64,000 nucleotides of DNA from Candidatus Bathyarchaeota archaeon (lineage in GTDB: Archaea > Thermoproteota > Bathyarchaeia > Bathyarchaeales > Bathycorpusculaceae): contig JAOZHZ010000025.1 in NCBI GenBank assembly GCA_026014615.1, positions 1 through 64,000 on the forward strand. Reading direction: 5' to 3'. This document shows positions 18,060 to 25,899 of the stretch, piece by piece. Position 1 is the stretch's first letter; the number at the start of each line of letters is the position of its first letter. The translations under genes were made by a program, and so were the position numbers. The notes under the pieces are model-generated. The model had not been told where the DNA came from, ran no database searches, and saw nothing but the letters and a program-made list of their open reading frames with translations.

Positions 18060-18493
18060 CAACCGGCATAAAAATCACATGCGATGAAATGCGTTACATC
18101 GCTTTGTTTGAAAGCATAAGCGGCGCCAGCGTAAAAGACTGCATCATCGACGAAGCAGAATCACGTGCCATCTTTATTGTTAATCCTGGTCAAGTGGGTG
18201 TTGCAATCGGTAAAGGCGGCAGAAACATTCATACCCTTGAAAAGATGACTGGCAAAAAGCACGAAATCATCGAGTACTCAGAGGATCCCGTGCATTTCAT
18301 AAAGAACTCTCTTAAACCTGCTCAGGTCCGTGAAGTACGCATCACCGAAAAGACCGACGGCAAAAAGATGGCGGTCGTAACCATCAACCCCAAAGACAAG
18401 GGCATTGCAATCGGTAAAAACGGTAAGAACGCCGAGCGTTTACGCTTTTTAGCAAAACGGTATTTCGATATTCAGAACGTCAGCATCACTTAG
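18056..18493 (+). CDS. nusA: Archaeal NusA-like KH-domain protein
   Basis: 145 residues with two KH RNA-binding domains and no S1 or N-terminal domain, as in archaeal NusA. The GXXG-type loops are visible as VGVAIGKGGRNIHTLEKM (first KH) and KGIAIGKNGKNAERLRFLAK (second KH). It is thought to act in transcription elongation and termination. It overlaps rpl30e by 4 bp. In many archaea rps12 and rps7 follow; here the operon ends and a convergent transporter begins. Confidence 0.95.
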   Translation: MTTGIKITCDEMRYIALFESISGASVKDCIIDEAESRAIFIVNPGQVGVAIGKGGRNIHTLEKMTGKKHEIIEYSEDPVHFIKNSLKPAQVREVRITEKTDGKKMAVVTINPKDKGIAIGKNGKNAERLRFLAKRYFDIQNVSIT

Positions 18494-18495
18494 CT

Positions 18496-18510
18496 GCCCC
18501 TCCTTGGGGC
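18496..18510 (+). terminator. Hairpin after nusA
   Basis: A GCCCC-TCCTT-GGGGC stem-loop starts 2 bp after the nusA stop. It may mark or protect the transcript end. T-rich patches follow only from about 18572. Confidence 0.4.
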
Positions 18511-18618
18511 GCTAGGCGATTTGGCATCGCTACTTCTAGTTTTGCGTATGAACCAAACCTGTCCCTGAAAGACATTTTGTTTTTTGATGGCGCGCAACTG
18601 TGAACTTGTGCGTTTCGG

Positions 18619-19968
18619 CTATTTTGAAATTTCTTCCAGCGTTTTCCCTTTGGTTTCAGTTCCCAGCAACGCAATGGTCACGGCACCCACAAAGTGAATC
18701 AAAGCAAACACTGTAAACGCGGCAGCTAATCCACCGTAAGCGTACAGAATCGGTGTGACTGTTGGTGCAATTACCCCTGCAAGTCGCCCCATACTCGCGG
18801 CGGCACCTGCGCCCGTTCCTCTTATCCTTGTGGGGTAAAGTTCAGGTGTGTATGCGTATAGCGCTGACCATGCGCCCAAGTTAAAGAAAGATATCACAAT
18901 GCTCCAGAACAGAATCGAATTGGTGTCCATTGCTAAACTAAGTAGGGCGCTGCCGACGCCTGCGAAGGTGAGGTAGATTATGGCGATTTTTTTGCGGCCT
19001 ACCCTGTCAAGAAGCAACGCTGCTGTGTAATATCCGGGTACCTGTGCCAAAGTAACAATCAGCACCCACTCGATTGACCTGACAACCGTGAAGTTTAGGG
19101 TGCCATAGTAGAAAGTGGGTAGCCAGATGAATATGCCGTGGTAGGTGTAAACCAGAACCGCCCACGCGACCCAAAGCATAACTGTTCTTTTTCGGAAAAC
19201 CGTGGAAAAAAGCTCCTTGAGTGCAGCTGAGGTGCTTCTTTTTTCGGTTTGAGGCGCGGTCAGTTGGGTTTCTTGGAAATCCTCTTTGACGAGGCTGTGT
19301 TTTTTGAGCAGTTTGAGTGCTTGTTGAGTTTTTCCTTTGAGTTGCAGGTACCGTATTGATTCTGGCAAAAAGAAGTAAACGACTGGAATCAGAACAAGCG
19401 GAATTAACGAGACAAGGAAGGTTAATCGCCAACCGATTATGGGAAACAAAAAGAACGGAAAAGCCAGCGACAGCAATGCGCCGTAAACCCATGAAGCTTC
19501 CACTAAGCCCAAAAAGCGTCCCCTGAACTTTGCTGGAATGTATTCTGAAATGTAAACTCCGGGTTGTGGGAGCGCGCCGCCTAGTCCGATGCCTGCGAGG
19601 AACCGCAGCACAGCCATGGTGGTGGGGTCAGGTGCGACGGCGTTTAGTGCCGTGAAAACGGTCATGGTTGTGATGGTGAAGAGAAGCGTGTTTCGTCTTC
19701 CTATGCGGTCGGCGAGGATGCCGCAGGTTAAGGCTCCCACGAACATGCCTATGTAACCGCTGCTCAGAAGCAGACCTGCGATTAGGGGTTGCTGGCTTAA
19801 GCCGAACTCCGCGATTATGGGCGTGTAGACTGCCCCGATGAGCAAGACGTTCATGGCGGTGAAGGCGTAGATGAGGCTGCTTACCGCAAATAAGCTATAG
19901 TGGAATCTGCCCAGTTTCGCTTGCTCCACCTGAGACTCAATGGACCCACTCATAGGCGTACCACCCAC
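18619..19968 (-). CDS. Major facilitator superfamily transporter (sugar/organic-acid type)
   Basis: 449 residues with twelve predicted membrane helices in two six-helix halves. The signature loop between helices 2 and 3 is present (GILADRIGRRNTLL), with the matching loop in the second half (LLDRVGRKKIA). The motif FLAGIGLGGALPQPGVYISEYIPAKFRGRFLG is typical of the metabolite:H+ symporter branch that includes aromatic-acid and sugar carriers. The substrate cannot be read from sequence. It is convergent with the RNA polymerase operon and stands alone. Confidence 0.9.
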   Translation of the reverse strand: MGGTPMSGSIESQVEQAKLGRFHYSLFAVSSLIYAFTAMNVLLIGAVYTPIIAEFGLSQQPLIAGLLLSSGYIGMFVGALTCGILADRIGRRNTLLFTITTMTVFTALNAVAPDPTTMAVLRFLAGIGLGGALPQPGVYISEYIPAKFRGRFLGLVEASWVYGALLSLAFPFFLFPIIGWRLTFLVSLIPLVLIPVVYFFLPESIRYLQLKGKTQQALKLLKKHSLVKEDFQETQLTAPQTEKRSTSAALKELFSTVFRKRTVMLWVAWAVLVYTYHGIFIWLPTFYYGTLNFTVVRSIEWVLIVTLAQVPGYYTAALLLDRVGRKKIAIIYLTFAGVGSALLSLAMDTNSILFWSIVISFFNLGAWSALYAYTPELYPTRIRGTGAGAAASMGRLAGVIAPTVTPILYAYGGLAAAFTVFALIHFVGAVTIALLGTETKGKTLEEISK

Positions 19969-20087
19969 AACCTCTAGCAGATACGGAAAAGAGTTAACTC
20001 CGCTATTACTTTTGGTGGTTAGAACTATTTAGGTTTCCTAAAATAAACGTGAAAGACGCAAAGAAGGGTTTTTGGAAGCTGCTTGTT

Positions 20088-20702
20088 TTATTCTTCTTCC
20101 GCTGTTTCTTCCTCTTCCATTTCTTCATCTGCTGCTTTTTCTTCTTCTGAACGCAAAAGCATGTCTATGAGGATTTTCTGGTCTACTTCCGCTCGGGTTC
20201 TCCAGTCCAGATAAAGCTGTTCTTTGTCGTCCTGCTGCAGGTAGCCGTAGCGGATGTAGCGGTCGAGGTTTAAGCCGACTCTCCAACCTGCGATTTTCTC
20301 GCCCAAAAGCTCCTCCACATCTCTGCGCGATGCTTGCCCTTTCTTGCTGATGATGTATGATATGGTTATGGCTAAGCCTGCTAAGTCGTCGATTCTCCAG
20401 CCAATCATCTTTGCCTCTTTAGGCTGCAAATCACCCCGCAGGGTAACGTAAAACCGCGCTTTATCCAACTCGTCTAACGTCGGCTTCTCGGGCGTTTTGC
20501 CTTCTTCGTAAACGGTTTTAACTTGCAAATCCAGCGGCTTCAAAAAATCGTCCATCACATCCAGAACTTTGGGGTAGTCGGAGCCGAGGGCTTTGTGGAG
20601 TTCCCAGCCTTTCACGCCGGGTTTCTGGTGCCTTCGGTAGAACAGGATGTGTGTGGCGCGTTTCATCTTTGATGCGTATGTTGCTTTTCTTTTGCTGCTC
20701 AA
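20088..20702 (-). CDS. KITE/ScpB-like winged-helix partner of SMC-like ATPase (inferred)
   Basis: About 205-214 residues. The N-terminus is very basic. A central segment (HILFYRRHQKPGVKGWELHKALG) and a later one (RRDVEELLGEKIAGWRVGLNLDRYIRYGYLQQ) look like two winged-helix units. The tail is an acidic E-run. It is the last gene of an operon with an SMC-like ATPase and a kleisin-like protein; in condensin-type complexes this position belongs to ScpB/KITE subunits. That assignment rests on context and general fold, not a recognised signature. TTG 20702 overlaps the upstream stop (TTGA) with GAGGCG 9 nt before it; TTG 20732 is an alternative start. Confidence 0.55.
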   Translation of the reverse strand: MSSKRKATYASKMKRATHILFYRRHQKPGVKGWELHKALGSDYPKVLDVMDDFLKPLDLQVKTVYEEGKTPEKPTLDELDKARFYVTLRGDLQPKEAKMIGWRIDDLAGLAITISYIISKKGQASRRDVEELLGEKIAGWRVGLNLDRYIRYGYLQQDDKEQLYLDWRTRAEVDQKILIDMLLRSEEEKAADEEMEEEETAEEE

Positions 20703-21538
20703 TCTTTTTCGCCTCGTTTCCACTTCTGCCAACTTTCAAACGAGAGGTTAATGGGCACCGAAATAGCTTGCTTGTCCAGCTTCGCCACGGGATCTTCGAG
20801 GGGCATGATGTACACTTCTTCTTCCAGCGGGATAACCTCTAGCGTCGCGTAACCGTATGTGACTAAGAAGCTGGTTATGTAGGCTCGGTGGACGGTTTGC
20901 TCGTAGGTTTCCGCGTCTACCCAGTCCATATAGAACAGCTTGCCGTCTTTGCCTTGGGTTTGGGTTTTGGCTTTGAGTTCGTTCCAGTATCGGTCGAGCT
21001 CCGCTGAAAAGGCTTCGTCCCGCAGTACACTCTGGTCAACCAGTTCTTCCCAGCTGGCTGTTCCCGCAGCGACCTCTGCAACCATCGGCTGCTCCCACCG
21101 TTGCTTAATCGGCGTTAACGCGTCCCAGTACCGCAAGGCATCTGCCAAGCTTCGCACAGTAAGCTGTTCTTGCTCTACTATGGGGTGCCATGCGTGCAGG
21201 AAAACGTTGACCATTTCTTGTTTGTTGTTCTGCATGATTTTCTCTTCCAGCAAAAACGGGTCCGTGTAAAGCGATGTGCTACGCTGTTTCACCCAATCAC
21301 TCTGCAGCTTTATCACGGTTGCCAAGTGGTGGATGGCTTCTGCGTCAAGATTCAGCTCTTCTGGTTGGTCCCATTCGGGGAAGTATTCTTGTACGATGAG
21401 TATGATTTCGTCTACGTTTAGTAGGAAGGGGTCTACGGTGTGGTCTTCGATGCCTTTCATCATTTCAATTACGCGTTCCAGCCTGTCTTTGCCCAGCTTC
21501 TTAGCTTCCTTGTGAGTCTTGGGTTTTTGCGCCTGCAT
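20699..21538 (-). CDS. Kleisin-like partner of SMC-like ATPase (inferred)
   Basis: About 279 residues starting MQAQKPKTHKEAKKLGKDR. The ATG at 21538 comes one base after the stop of the SMC C-terminal part, so this start is preferred over an upstream alternative at 21613. The N-terminal third (VDPFLLNVDEIILIVQEYF) has the short, mostly helical look of a kleisin/ScpA N-domain. The middle is helical and tryptophan-rich, and the end is a beta-rich block (EEEVYIMPLEDPVAKLD). Tight coupling between an SMC ATPase and a winged-helix gene is the main support for a kleisin role. It has no signal peptide or enzyme motif. Confidence 0.55.
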   Translation of the reverse strand: MQAQKPKTHKEAKKLGKDRLERVIEMMKGIEDHTVDPFLLNVDEIILIVQEYFPEWDQPEELNLDAEAIHHLATVIKLQSDWVKQRSTSLYTDPFLLEEKIMQNNKQEMVNVFLHAWHPIVEQEQLTVRSLADALRYWDALTPIKQRWEQPMVAEVAAGTASWEELVDQSVLRDEAFSAELDRYWNELKAKTQTQGKDGKLFYMDWVDAETYEQTVHRAYITSFLVTYGYATLEVIPLEEEVYIMPLEDPVAKLDKQAISVPINLSFESWQKWKRGEKD

Positions 21539-21539
21539 T

Positions 21540-21938
21540 CTACTGTACCTCGCGTACTGCTGATTTGCCTTCCACGTTTTGGACGGCGACGATGTTGGCG
21601 TTTTCCTGTGCAAAAGTGACTTGGCTGGGCGTTATGACGATGTATTGGGCGTTGGCGTCTTTGATGGTTGAGATGAGGATTTTGGCTATCATTTCGCGGT
21701 TGCGGGGGTCCATGTGAATGTCATATTCGTCCACTGCTCGGAGAGGTGACCGCACATGCTGCTGCAGGGCTAACAGGAAGCTCATGGTTGCGGTGGTTCG
21801 TTCGCCGCCGCTTTGCGTGTAAGCATCCAATGGCACGGGTCTTCCGCCTTTGAAGCCCACTAAAATTTCCAGTCCCGCCGTTTCGATGTCCTGAGCGTTA
21901 GCCAAGCGCACTTCGCCTGCGGCTCGGGTTTGACCCAT
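21540..21938 (-). CDS. SMC-like ATPase, C-terminal ATPase half
   Basis: This segment carries the second half of an SMC-type head: the ABC signature QSGGERTTATMSFLLALQQH and the Walker B/D-loop PLRAVDEYDIHMDPRN. It is in the same frame as the upstream N-terminal half (21978-23465), separated only by one TAG codon at 21978-21980 and 13 sense codons. Those 13 codons (TLLLRVNGEYQRI) also look like SMC sequence, so the real protein should run through. If it is translated separately, ATG 21938 with AGAGGA close upstream is the likely start. It is followed after one base by the kleisin-like gene. Confidence 0.8.
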   Translation of the reverse strand: MGQTRAAGEVRLANAQDIETAGLEILVGFKGGRPVPLDAYTQSGGERTTATMSFLLALQQHVRSPLRAVDEYDIHMDPRNREMIAKILISTIKDANAQYIVITPSQVTFAQENANIVAVQNVEGKSAVREVQ

Positions 21939-21977
21939 AATCCTCTGGTACTCACCGTTAACGCGCAGCAGCAGGGT

Positions 21978-21980
21978 CTA
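21978..21980 (-). other. In-frame amber codon inside the SMC-like gene
   Basis: TAG lies in frame between WRNVM and TLLLRVNGEYQRIM. Both sides belong to one SMC-like reading frame. The alternatives are a nonsense mutation, a sequencing error, a recoded amber, or a split gene with reinitiation. Confidence 0.85.
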
Positions 21981-23465
21981 CATGACGTTGCGCCAGCTTT
22001 GCATACGCGTTGAAACCTCTTCGAGGGCTTTCTGGCGGTTTTCTGCGACCATCTGCGCCTTCTCCTTCAGCTCAAGGTAGAGTTTGCTGTACGACTCGTA
22101 TTGGCGTTCAATGTCTTCAGATACGCCAGCCAGCGCGGCTAAGTGCCCGTCGGTTAAGCGGATTTCGTCTTGAATGTCTGCCGCGTTTTTAGGCACGGCT
22201 ATTCTTGCACCTGACTGGGATGCCTTGGCTATTGACGTGTCCAAGCTGGCTTGCGCGTTTCTGATTGTGGTTTCCAGCTTTTTAAGTTCTTTAACGGCGT
22301 TTTCTTTTCGGTATTCAAGTAGCGCCAGCTGGATTTTACGGTCTACCACTTGTAGGGTGATTTTATCAGCTTTCTCTTCTGTTGCCGCGATTTGAGATTG
22401 GGTGTCTCGGGCTTGCTCATGAACACTGGTAAGCTGTTTGTGCGCGTTTTCTACGAGTTCCCGTAGACTTTGGGGTCGCAGAAGCTTAATCTGGATTCCC
22501 GCCTTGTCGCTGACAGCCTGTTCCAGCATTTCGGCTTCTTTAAGCAGCTTCTCCACCAAAGAAACCGTTGACTCTTCCGCGGCTATTTGGTATTCAAGCT
22601 TTAGGCGTTCTTCAAAAAGCGCCTTGTTTTCGCCTTTCAGTTTGTCCTGCTGCTTGCCCTGTTTCTCCACCTGCTCGGCGTTGGTTGCTGTTTCTTTTTC
22701 GATGCGCTCTAAGGTCTGTTGCAGTTTCTGCTTGTCCGCTTCGAGCTCTTTGACTGCGTTTTCTTTGCGTTCCACTTCTGCCCACGACAGTTCCCTCTCC
22801 AGAAACCGCCGCTTGGTCTGCAGCTGCTTTTTTTCTTGGAACTTGTCGTATTGTTCTCGCCAGTAGTTCAGGGTTTGCTCGGCGGATTCAAGCAGTTTAC
22901 CCACGGATTCTGACTGGCTCAAGATGCGGGTGAGCTTTTGTTGGGCTTGTACGACGTTTTCGCGAAACGGCTCCAACCCAACAGCGGCTTCCACCATACG
23001 CAGCTTGTCTATGTTGCTTAAAACGCTGAATTGTTCCACCATGTTTTGGTGCATGATGATGAGCATGTTGTCGGGGTCTACGCCGAACCTGCCCAGCAAC
23101 CGCTGCACTTCCTGTTTGTTTGCGGCTTTGTTTTCTAAATCAAACCAGTATTGTCCGTCGCGGCGGAGGTTGCGCGCGAGGAAAAGCTGGTCTTTGCTGT
23201 ACTTGGGTACGGGGCGTTTACCGTGTTGTTTACTGTTGTCCAGTACGACGGTGACACGGGCTTGGTCTTTGCCCCATCGGATGAGGTTGCTGAGTTTTTT
23301 ACTACGTTCCGTGTATGTCTGTCCTAAAGCTACGGAAATCGCGAGCAGAAGGCTGGATTTTCCTGCGCCGTTAGGTCCCACGATTAGGTTTACGCCTTGT
23401 TTGAAGGATACCCTAGCGTACTCGTAGCTCATGAAATTTTCAAGGATAACTTCAGAGATTAACAT
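21978..23465 (-). CDS. SMC-like ATPase, N-terminal ATPase half and coiled coil
   Basis: About 495 residues. The start MLISEVILENFMSYEYARVSF leads to Walker A (IVGPNGAGKSSLLLAISVALG), and a Q-loop-like region follows (FGVDPDNMLIIMHQNMVEQF). Then comes a long heptad-like coiled coil rich in E, K and Q, with no clear hinge domain, so the arms are much shorter than in canonical SMC. The overall build resembles small SMC5/6- or Rad50-like ATPases. ATG 23465 is chosen because it begins the conserved strand; 30 upstream residues are cysteine-rich and unlike the family. It is the first gene of an SMC-kleisin-KITE type operon. The C-terminal ATPase half lies behind an in-frame TAG. Confidence 0.85.
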   Translation of the reverse strand: MLISEVILENFMSYEYARVSFKQGVNLIVGPNGAGKSSLLLAISVALGQTYTERSKKLSNLIRWGKDQARVTVVLDNSKQHGKRPVPKYSKDQLFLARNLRRDGQYWFDLENKAANKQEVQRLLGRFGVDPDNMLIIMHQNMVEQFSVLSNIDKLRMVEAAVGLEPFRENVVQAQQKLTRILSQSESVGKLLESAEQTLNYWREQYDKFQEKKQLQTKRRFLERELSWAEVERKENAVKELEADKQKLQQTLERIEKETATNAEQVEKQGKQQDKLKGENKALFEERLKLEYQIAAEESTVSLVEKLLKEAEMLEQAVSDKAGIQIKLLRPQSLRELVENAHKQLTSVHEQARDTQSQIAATEEKADKITLQVVDRKIQLALLEYRKENAVKELKKLETTIRNAQASLDTSIAKASQSGARIAVPKNAADIQDEIRLTDGHLAALAGVSEDIERQYESYSKLYLELKEKAQMVAENRQKALEEVSTRMQSWRNVM

Positions 23466-23699
23466 CTTAGTTTTTTGCCTCTTTAGGCAGCGAAAAGTAT
23501 AGGTGAATTCTCTATTATTAAAACAAATTGCACAAGAGCAGCGAAATCTCTGCATGTTTAGACGGAGTTTCTTTTGCTGACGATTCAGGATTTTTCGTCA
23601 TTTTTCAACGTGTTTATAACTGCTTTATCCATGCTTCTGCTGCGGTTCCTTTGTATTTTTCTGTTTTCAGATTTTATCTTGTTTTTGCCTCGTTTTTCT

Positions 23700-23844
23700 C
23701 CAATAGGGTAGACCCCCTATCGTTTCTGCATACTATTTCTAATAGCACCCAATAGGTCAGTTCTTCTGGCTTAAATACCGCTTGAATAGTAGACCCTCCT
23801 TCTACTCTGCTGCATAGATTGGATATTAGCATCCAAATAGACAC
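23700..23844 (-). repeat. Dispersed two-unit repeat element, copy 2
   Basis: Reverse complement of the element at 9993-10140. Unit 1 is identical for at least 36 bases. Unit 2 (ending CTACCCTATTGG) differs at a few sites and forms an ATAGGG/CCCTAT dyad. It lies about 100 bp upstream of the membrane protein/winged-helix pair, at the divergent side from the SMC operon. Confidence 0.8.
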
Positions 23845-23885
23845 TTTGTGGATTTGCTTTTTTTTCAGTTACTGGATGTGCAAAC

Positions 23886-23930
23886 TACTTTGTGATGCAA
23901 AGTTATATAAGTTGCAAAGTTATTAGTATA
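23886..23930 (+). promoter_or_regulatory. Promoter with direct repeats upstream of 23946
   Basis: Two copies of TTGCAAAGTTAT-like sequence overlap a TATA box (GTTATATAAG) at about 23901-23910. This is about 40 bp before the GTG start at 23946. The direct repeats are candidate sites for the winged-helix protein encoded second in this operon. Confidence 0.45.
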
Positions 23931-23945
23931 GTTGAGGCTTAGATT

Positions 23946-24569
23946 GTGACTAAAACACCTGACATGAAAGAAATTGAACGTAAAACATACATGTCCTACC
24001 ATCAAGACGGCTTACTTGACATATTCATCGGCGTGTACGTCCTAGGCTTTGGCTTAGGAATAGTAATGGATGCAGTTTGGGAACTCAGCTTCGGCACAAT
24101 AATGCCCGCTATCCTCATAGCAATAATCCTGCCCCTCTGGATTGCCCTCAAACGCAAAATCACTATGCCCCGTATAGGCTTTGTCAAATTTGGTCCTTCA
24201 GGCTCAAACAAACTCATGGCAGTTCTGCTGGGGTTGATGGTGGCTGGTTTAGGCGTTCTCTTCGTTTTCACGCTCTCTATTGGTCAGCGTCCACAATGGC
24301 TGAACTTCATCTACCAGAATGGGCTGCTAGTTATTGGCGTAGGAGCCTTGGCTGTTTGTGCTTTGTTTGGGTACACAATGGGGCTCAAACGGCTTTACGG
24401 ATACGGCTTATTGACTTTGTGTCTTTTTATGGTGGGGCACTTTCTGGGAATTTTCTTTGCATACCTACTCTTGGCGTTAGGAACGGCGGTAATCGTCACT
24501 GGCTTTTACCTGTTGATGAAATTTATGCAAAAGTATCCCTTGCAAGGTGACAGAGCACTTGCCGACTGA
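23946..24569 (+). CDS. Multi-pass membrane protein, unknown function
   Basis: 207 residues, GTG start. After a hydrophilic N-terminus (MKEIERKTYMSYHQDGLLDI) there are about six hydrophobic helices in pairs separated by short basic loops (LKRKITMPRIGFVKF; GLKRLYGYG). The arrangement suggests an inner-membrane protein of unknown role. It overlaps the downstream winged-helix gene by 23 bp, so the two are coupled; a membrane sensor or transporter with its regulator is a reasonable but unproven reading. Confidence 0.65.
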   Translation: MTKTPDMKEIERKTYMSYHQDGLLDIFIGVYVLGFGLGIVMDAVWELSFGTIMPAILIAIILPLWIALKRKITMPRIGFVKFGPSGSNKLMAVLLGLMVAGLGVLFVFTLSIGQRPQWLNFIYQNGLLVIGVGALAVCALFGYTMGLKRLYGYGLLTLCLFMVGHFLGIFFAYLLLALGTAVIVTGFYLLMKFMQKYPLQGDRALAD

Positions 24570-24870
24570 CGACGCTAACATCCAAGGCATAGACCGACTT
24601 ATACACGAACCCGCCCGACTAAACATAATGGCGCACCTCTATGTGGTTCAAAGCGCCGATTTCCTCTTCATTCAGCACCAAACCCAGATGACACCCGGAA
24701 ACCTGTCTGCACATCTGAGCAAACTGGAAGAAGCAGGGTACGTTGAAGTAATCAAAGAGTTCATCGACAGAAAACCCCACACAGCGCTTGCTCTCACAAA
24801 AAAAGGGCGCGTAGCATTCAAAGAATATTTAAAAAGCATCAAAAAATTTGTTGCGAGATTACCCGAATAA
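24547..24870 (+). CDS. Winged-helix transcriptional regulator (MarR/HTH_27-like)
   Basis: 107 residues. It has a helix-turn-helix with recognition segment TPGNLSAHLSKLEEAGYVEV and a wing (KEFIDRKPHTALALTKKGR), the common archaeal pattern for small MarR- or ArsR-like regulators. GTG 24547 lies inside the end of the upstream membrane-protein gene. A decayed partial copy of this gene lies at 35308-35456 behind another copy of the dispersed repeat. It likely regulates its own operon. Confidence 0.8.
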   Translation: MTEHLPTDDANIQGIDRLIHEPARLNIMAHLYVVQSADFLFIQHQTQMTPGNLSAHLSKLEEAGYVEVIKEFIDRKPHTALALTKKGRVAFKEYLKSIKKFVARLPE

Positions 24871-25149
24871 TCTCCTTTTTTAGTTTAAATTGTCTATCCG
24901 TTTTTGAGAGGGTACATTCATTAAGACATTCTGTATAGTTAGTCTGTTCAAAACTGTTGAATTTTTGAAAAGTTCATTTATCAATACTTGTTGTTTTGAG
25001 TTTGTAAAGCTTGTGAGACTTATCCAATTTGACTTATGAACTAATAAAATGTTGCTTTTTAGGTCAAAAATGTGTGGTGGCACCTTACCTACAATAGCAC
25101 TTAAAACAACTCCGCAAAAACTTCGATATACCCGAAAGTATAGGAGATG

Positions 25150-25720
25150 AAGAACTGTCTTTACAATTTAAAACAAGGACACGTCATAAAACAAAAGCTG
25201 CAATAATTAGTCTGATTCTGTTACGGGCACTAAGTACTTTTCTAACTTTCCTACCATTCGCAAACGCTTCAACCGTTACCACCTATGCTTACCTTTACGT
25301 CGGTCCCAGTCCCATAGGCGTAAATCAACCCGTATCCGTTGTTATGTGGCTAGACAAGGTGCCGCCAGTGGATGAACAAAGCAAGCTATGACTTACGATA
25401 ATTACATGTTAGAAATCACCAAACCCGACGGCAAAACCGAAGAGATGGGGGCCCTTCAAATCTGATTACATTGCTTCTCATTACATCTCTTATACCCCAG
25501 ATACGATAGGCAAATACTGCTTCCAGTTCAAATATCTTGGACAAACAATAGAAGGCAGATTCCGTTCTGGCGACCCATTTTAATAACAACACTTACTTGC
25601 CAAGCAGTAGCCCGTGATGGAACTTACAGTTCAAGCAGACCCGATTCCAATAGACATTCCCAGTACCCCTTTCATTCAAGAACTGGCAAAAAATCGTCTA
25701 TGCTTTGTAGCTAATTAGGC
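25150..25720 (+). pseudogene. Decayed propeller-type secreted protein (paralog of 25900)
   Basis: Three consecutive frames give fragments in the order of the intact protein downstream: a signal-peptide-like start, then YVGPSPIGVNQPVSVVMWLD, then after a frameshift LEITKPDGKTEEMG, then after another frameshift GPFKSDYIASHYISYTPDTI, and finally LTVQADPIPIDIP. The intact protein has NPLGVNQETLFVYWLD, LDITKPDGSKDTLG, GPFTSDALGGGYAKYVPDQV and LTVQEEPIPSFDE at the same places. At least three frameshifts or stops show it is dead. The remainder (24871-25149 and 25721-25899) holds no gene I can recognise. Confidence 0.85.
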
Positions 25721-25899
25721 TCATTGATTCTGAATTTGCCCTACAGATGTCAAATTTTTTGTCAATTTGCTTGTCATCGGGAATTCAGCGTTTAATGGTT
25801 TTTTGATTTTTCTTAGGTTTTGGTAGTCGGAGTTCAAACTGCGAGTTGTTAAATATGTTTTCTATGTGTGTATTAGGAGCTAACAGGGAGAGAAGTTAA

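Noticed and set aside
21978-21980. Firm call of pyrrolysine at the SMC amber codon
   Set aside because: No pylS, pylT or other pyl genes are visible here and TAG ends several normal genes in the window; only a possibility is reported.
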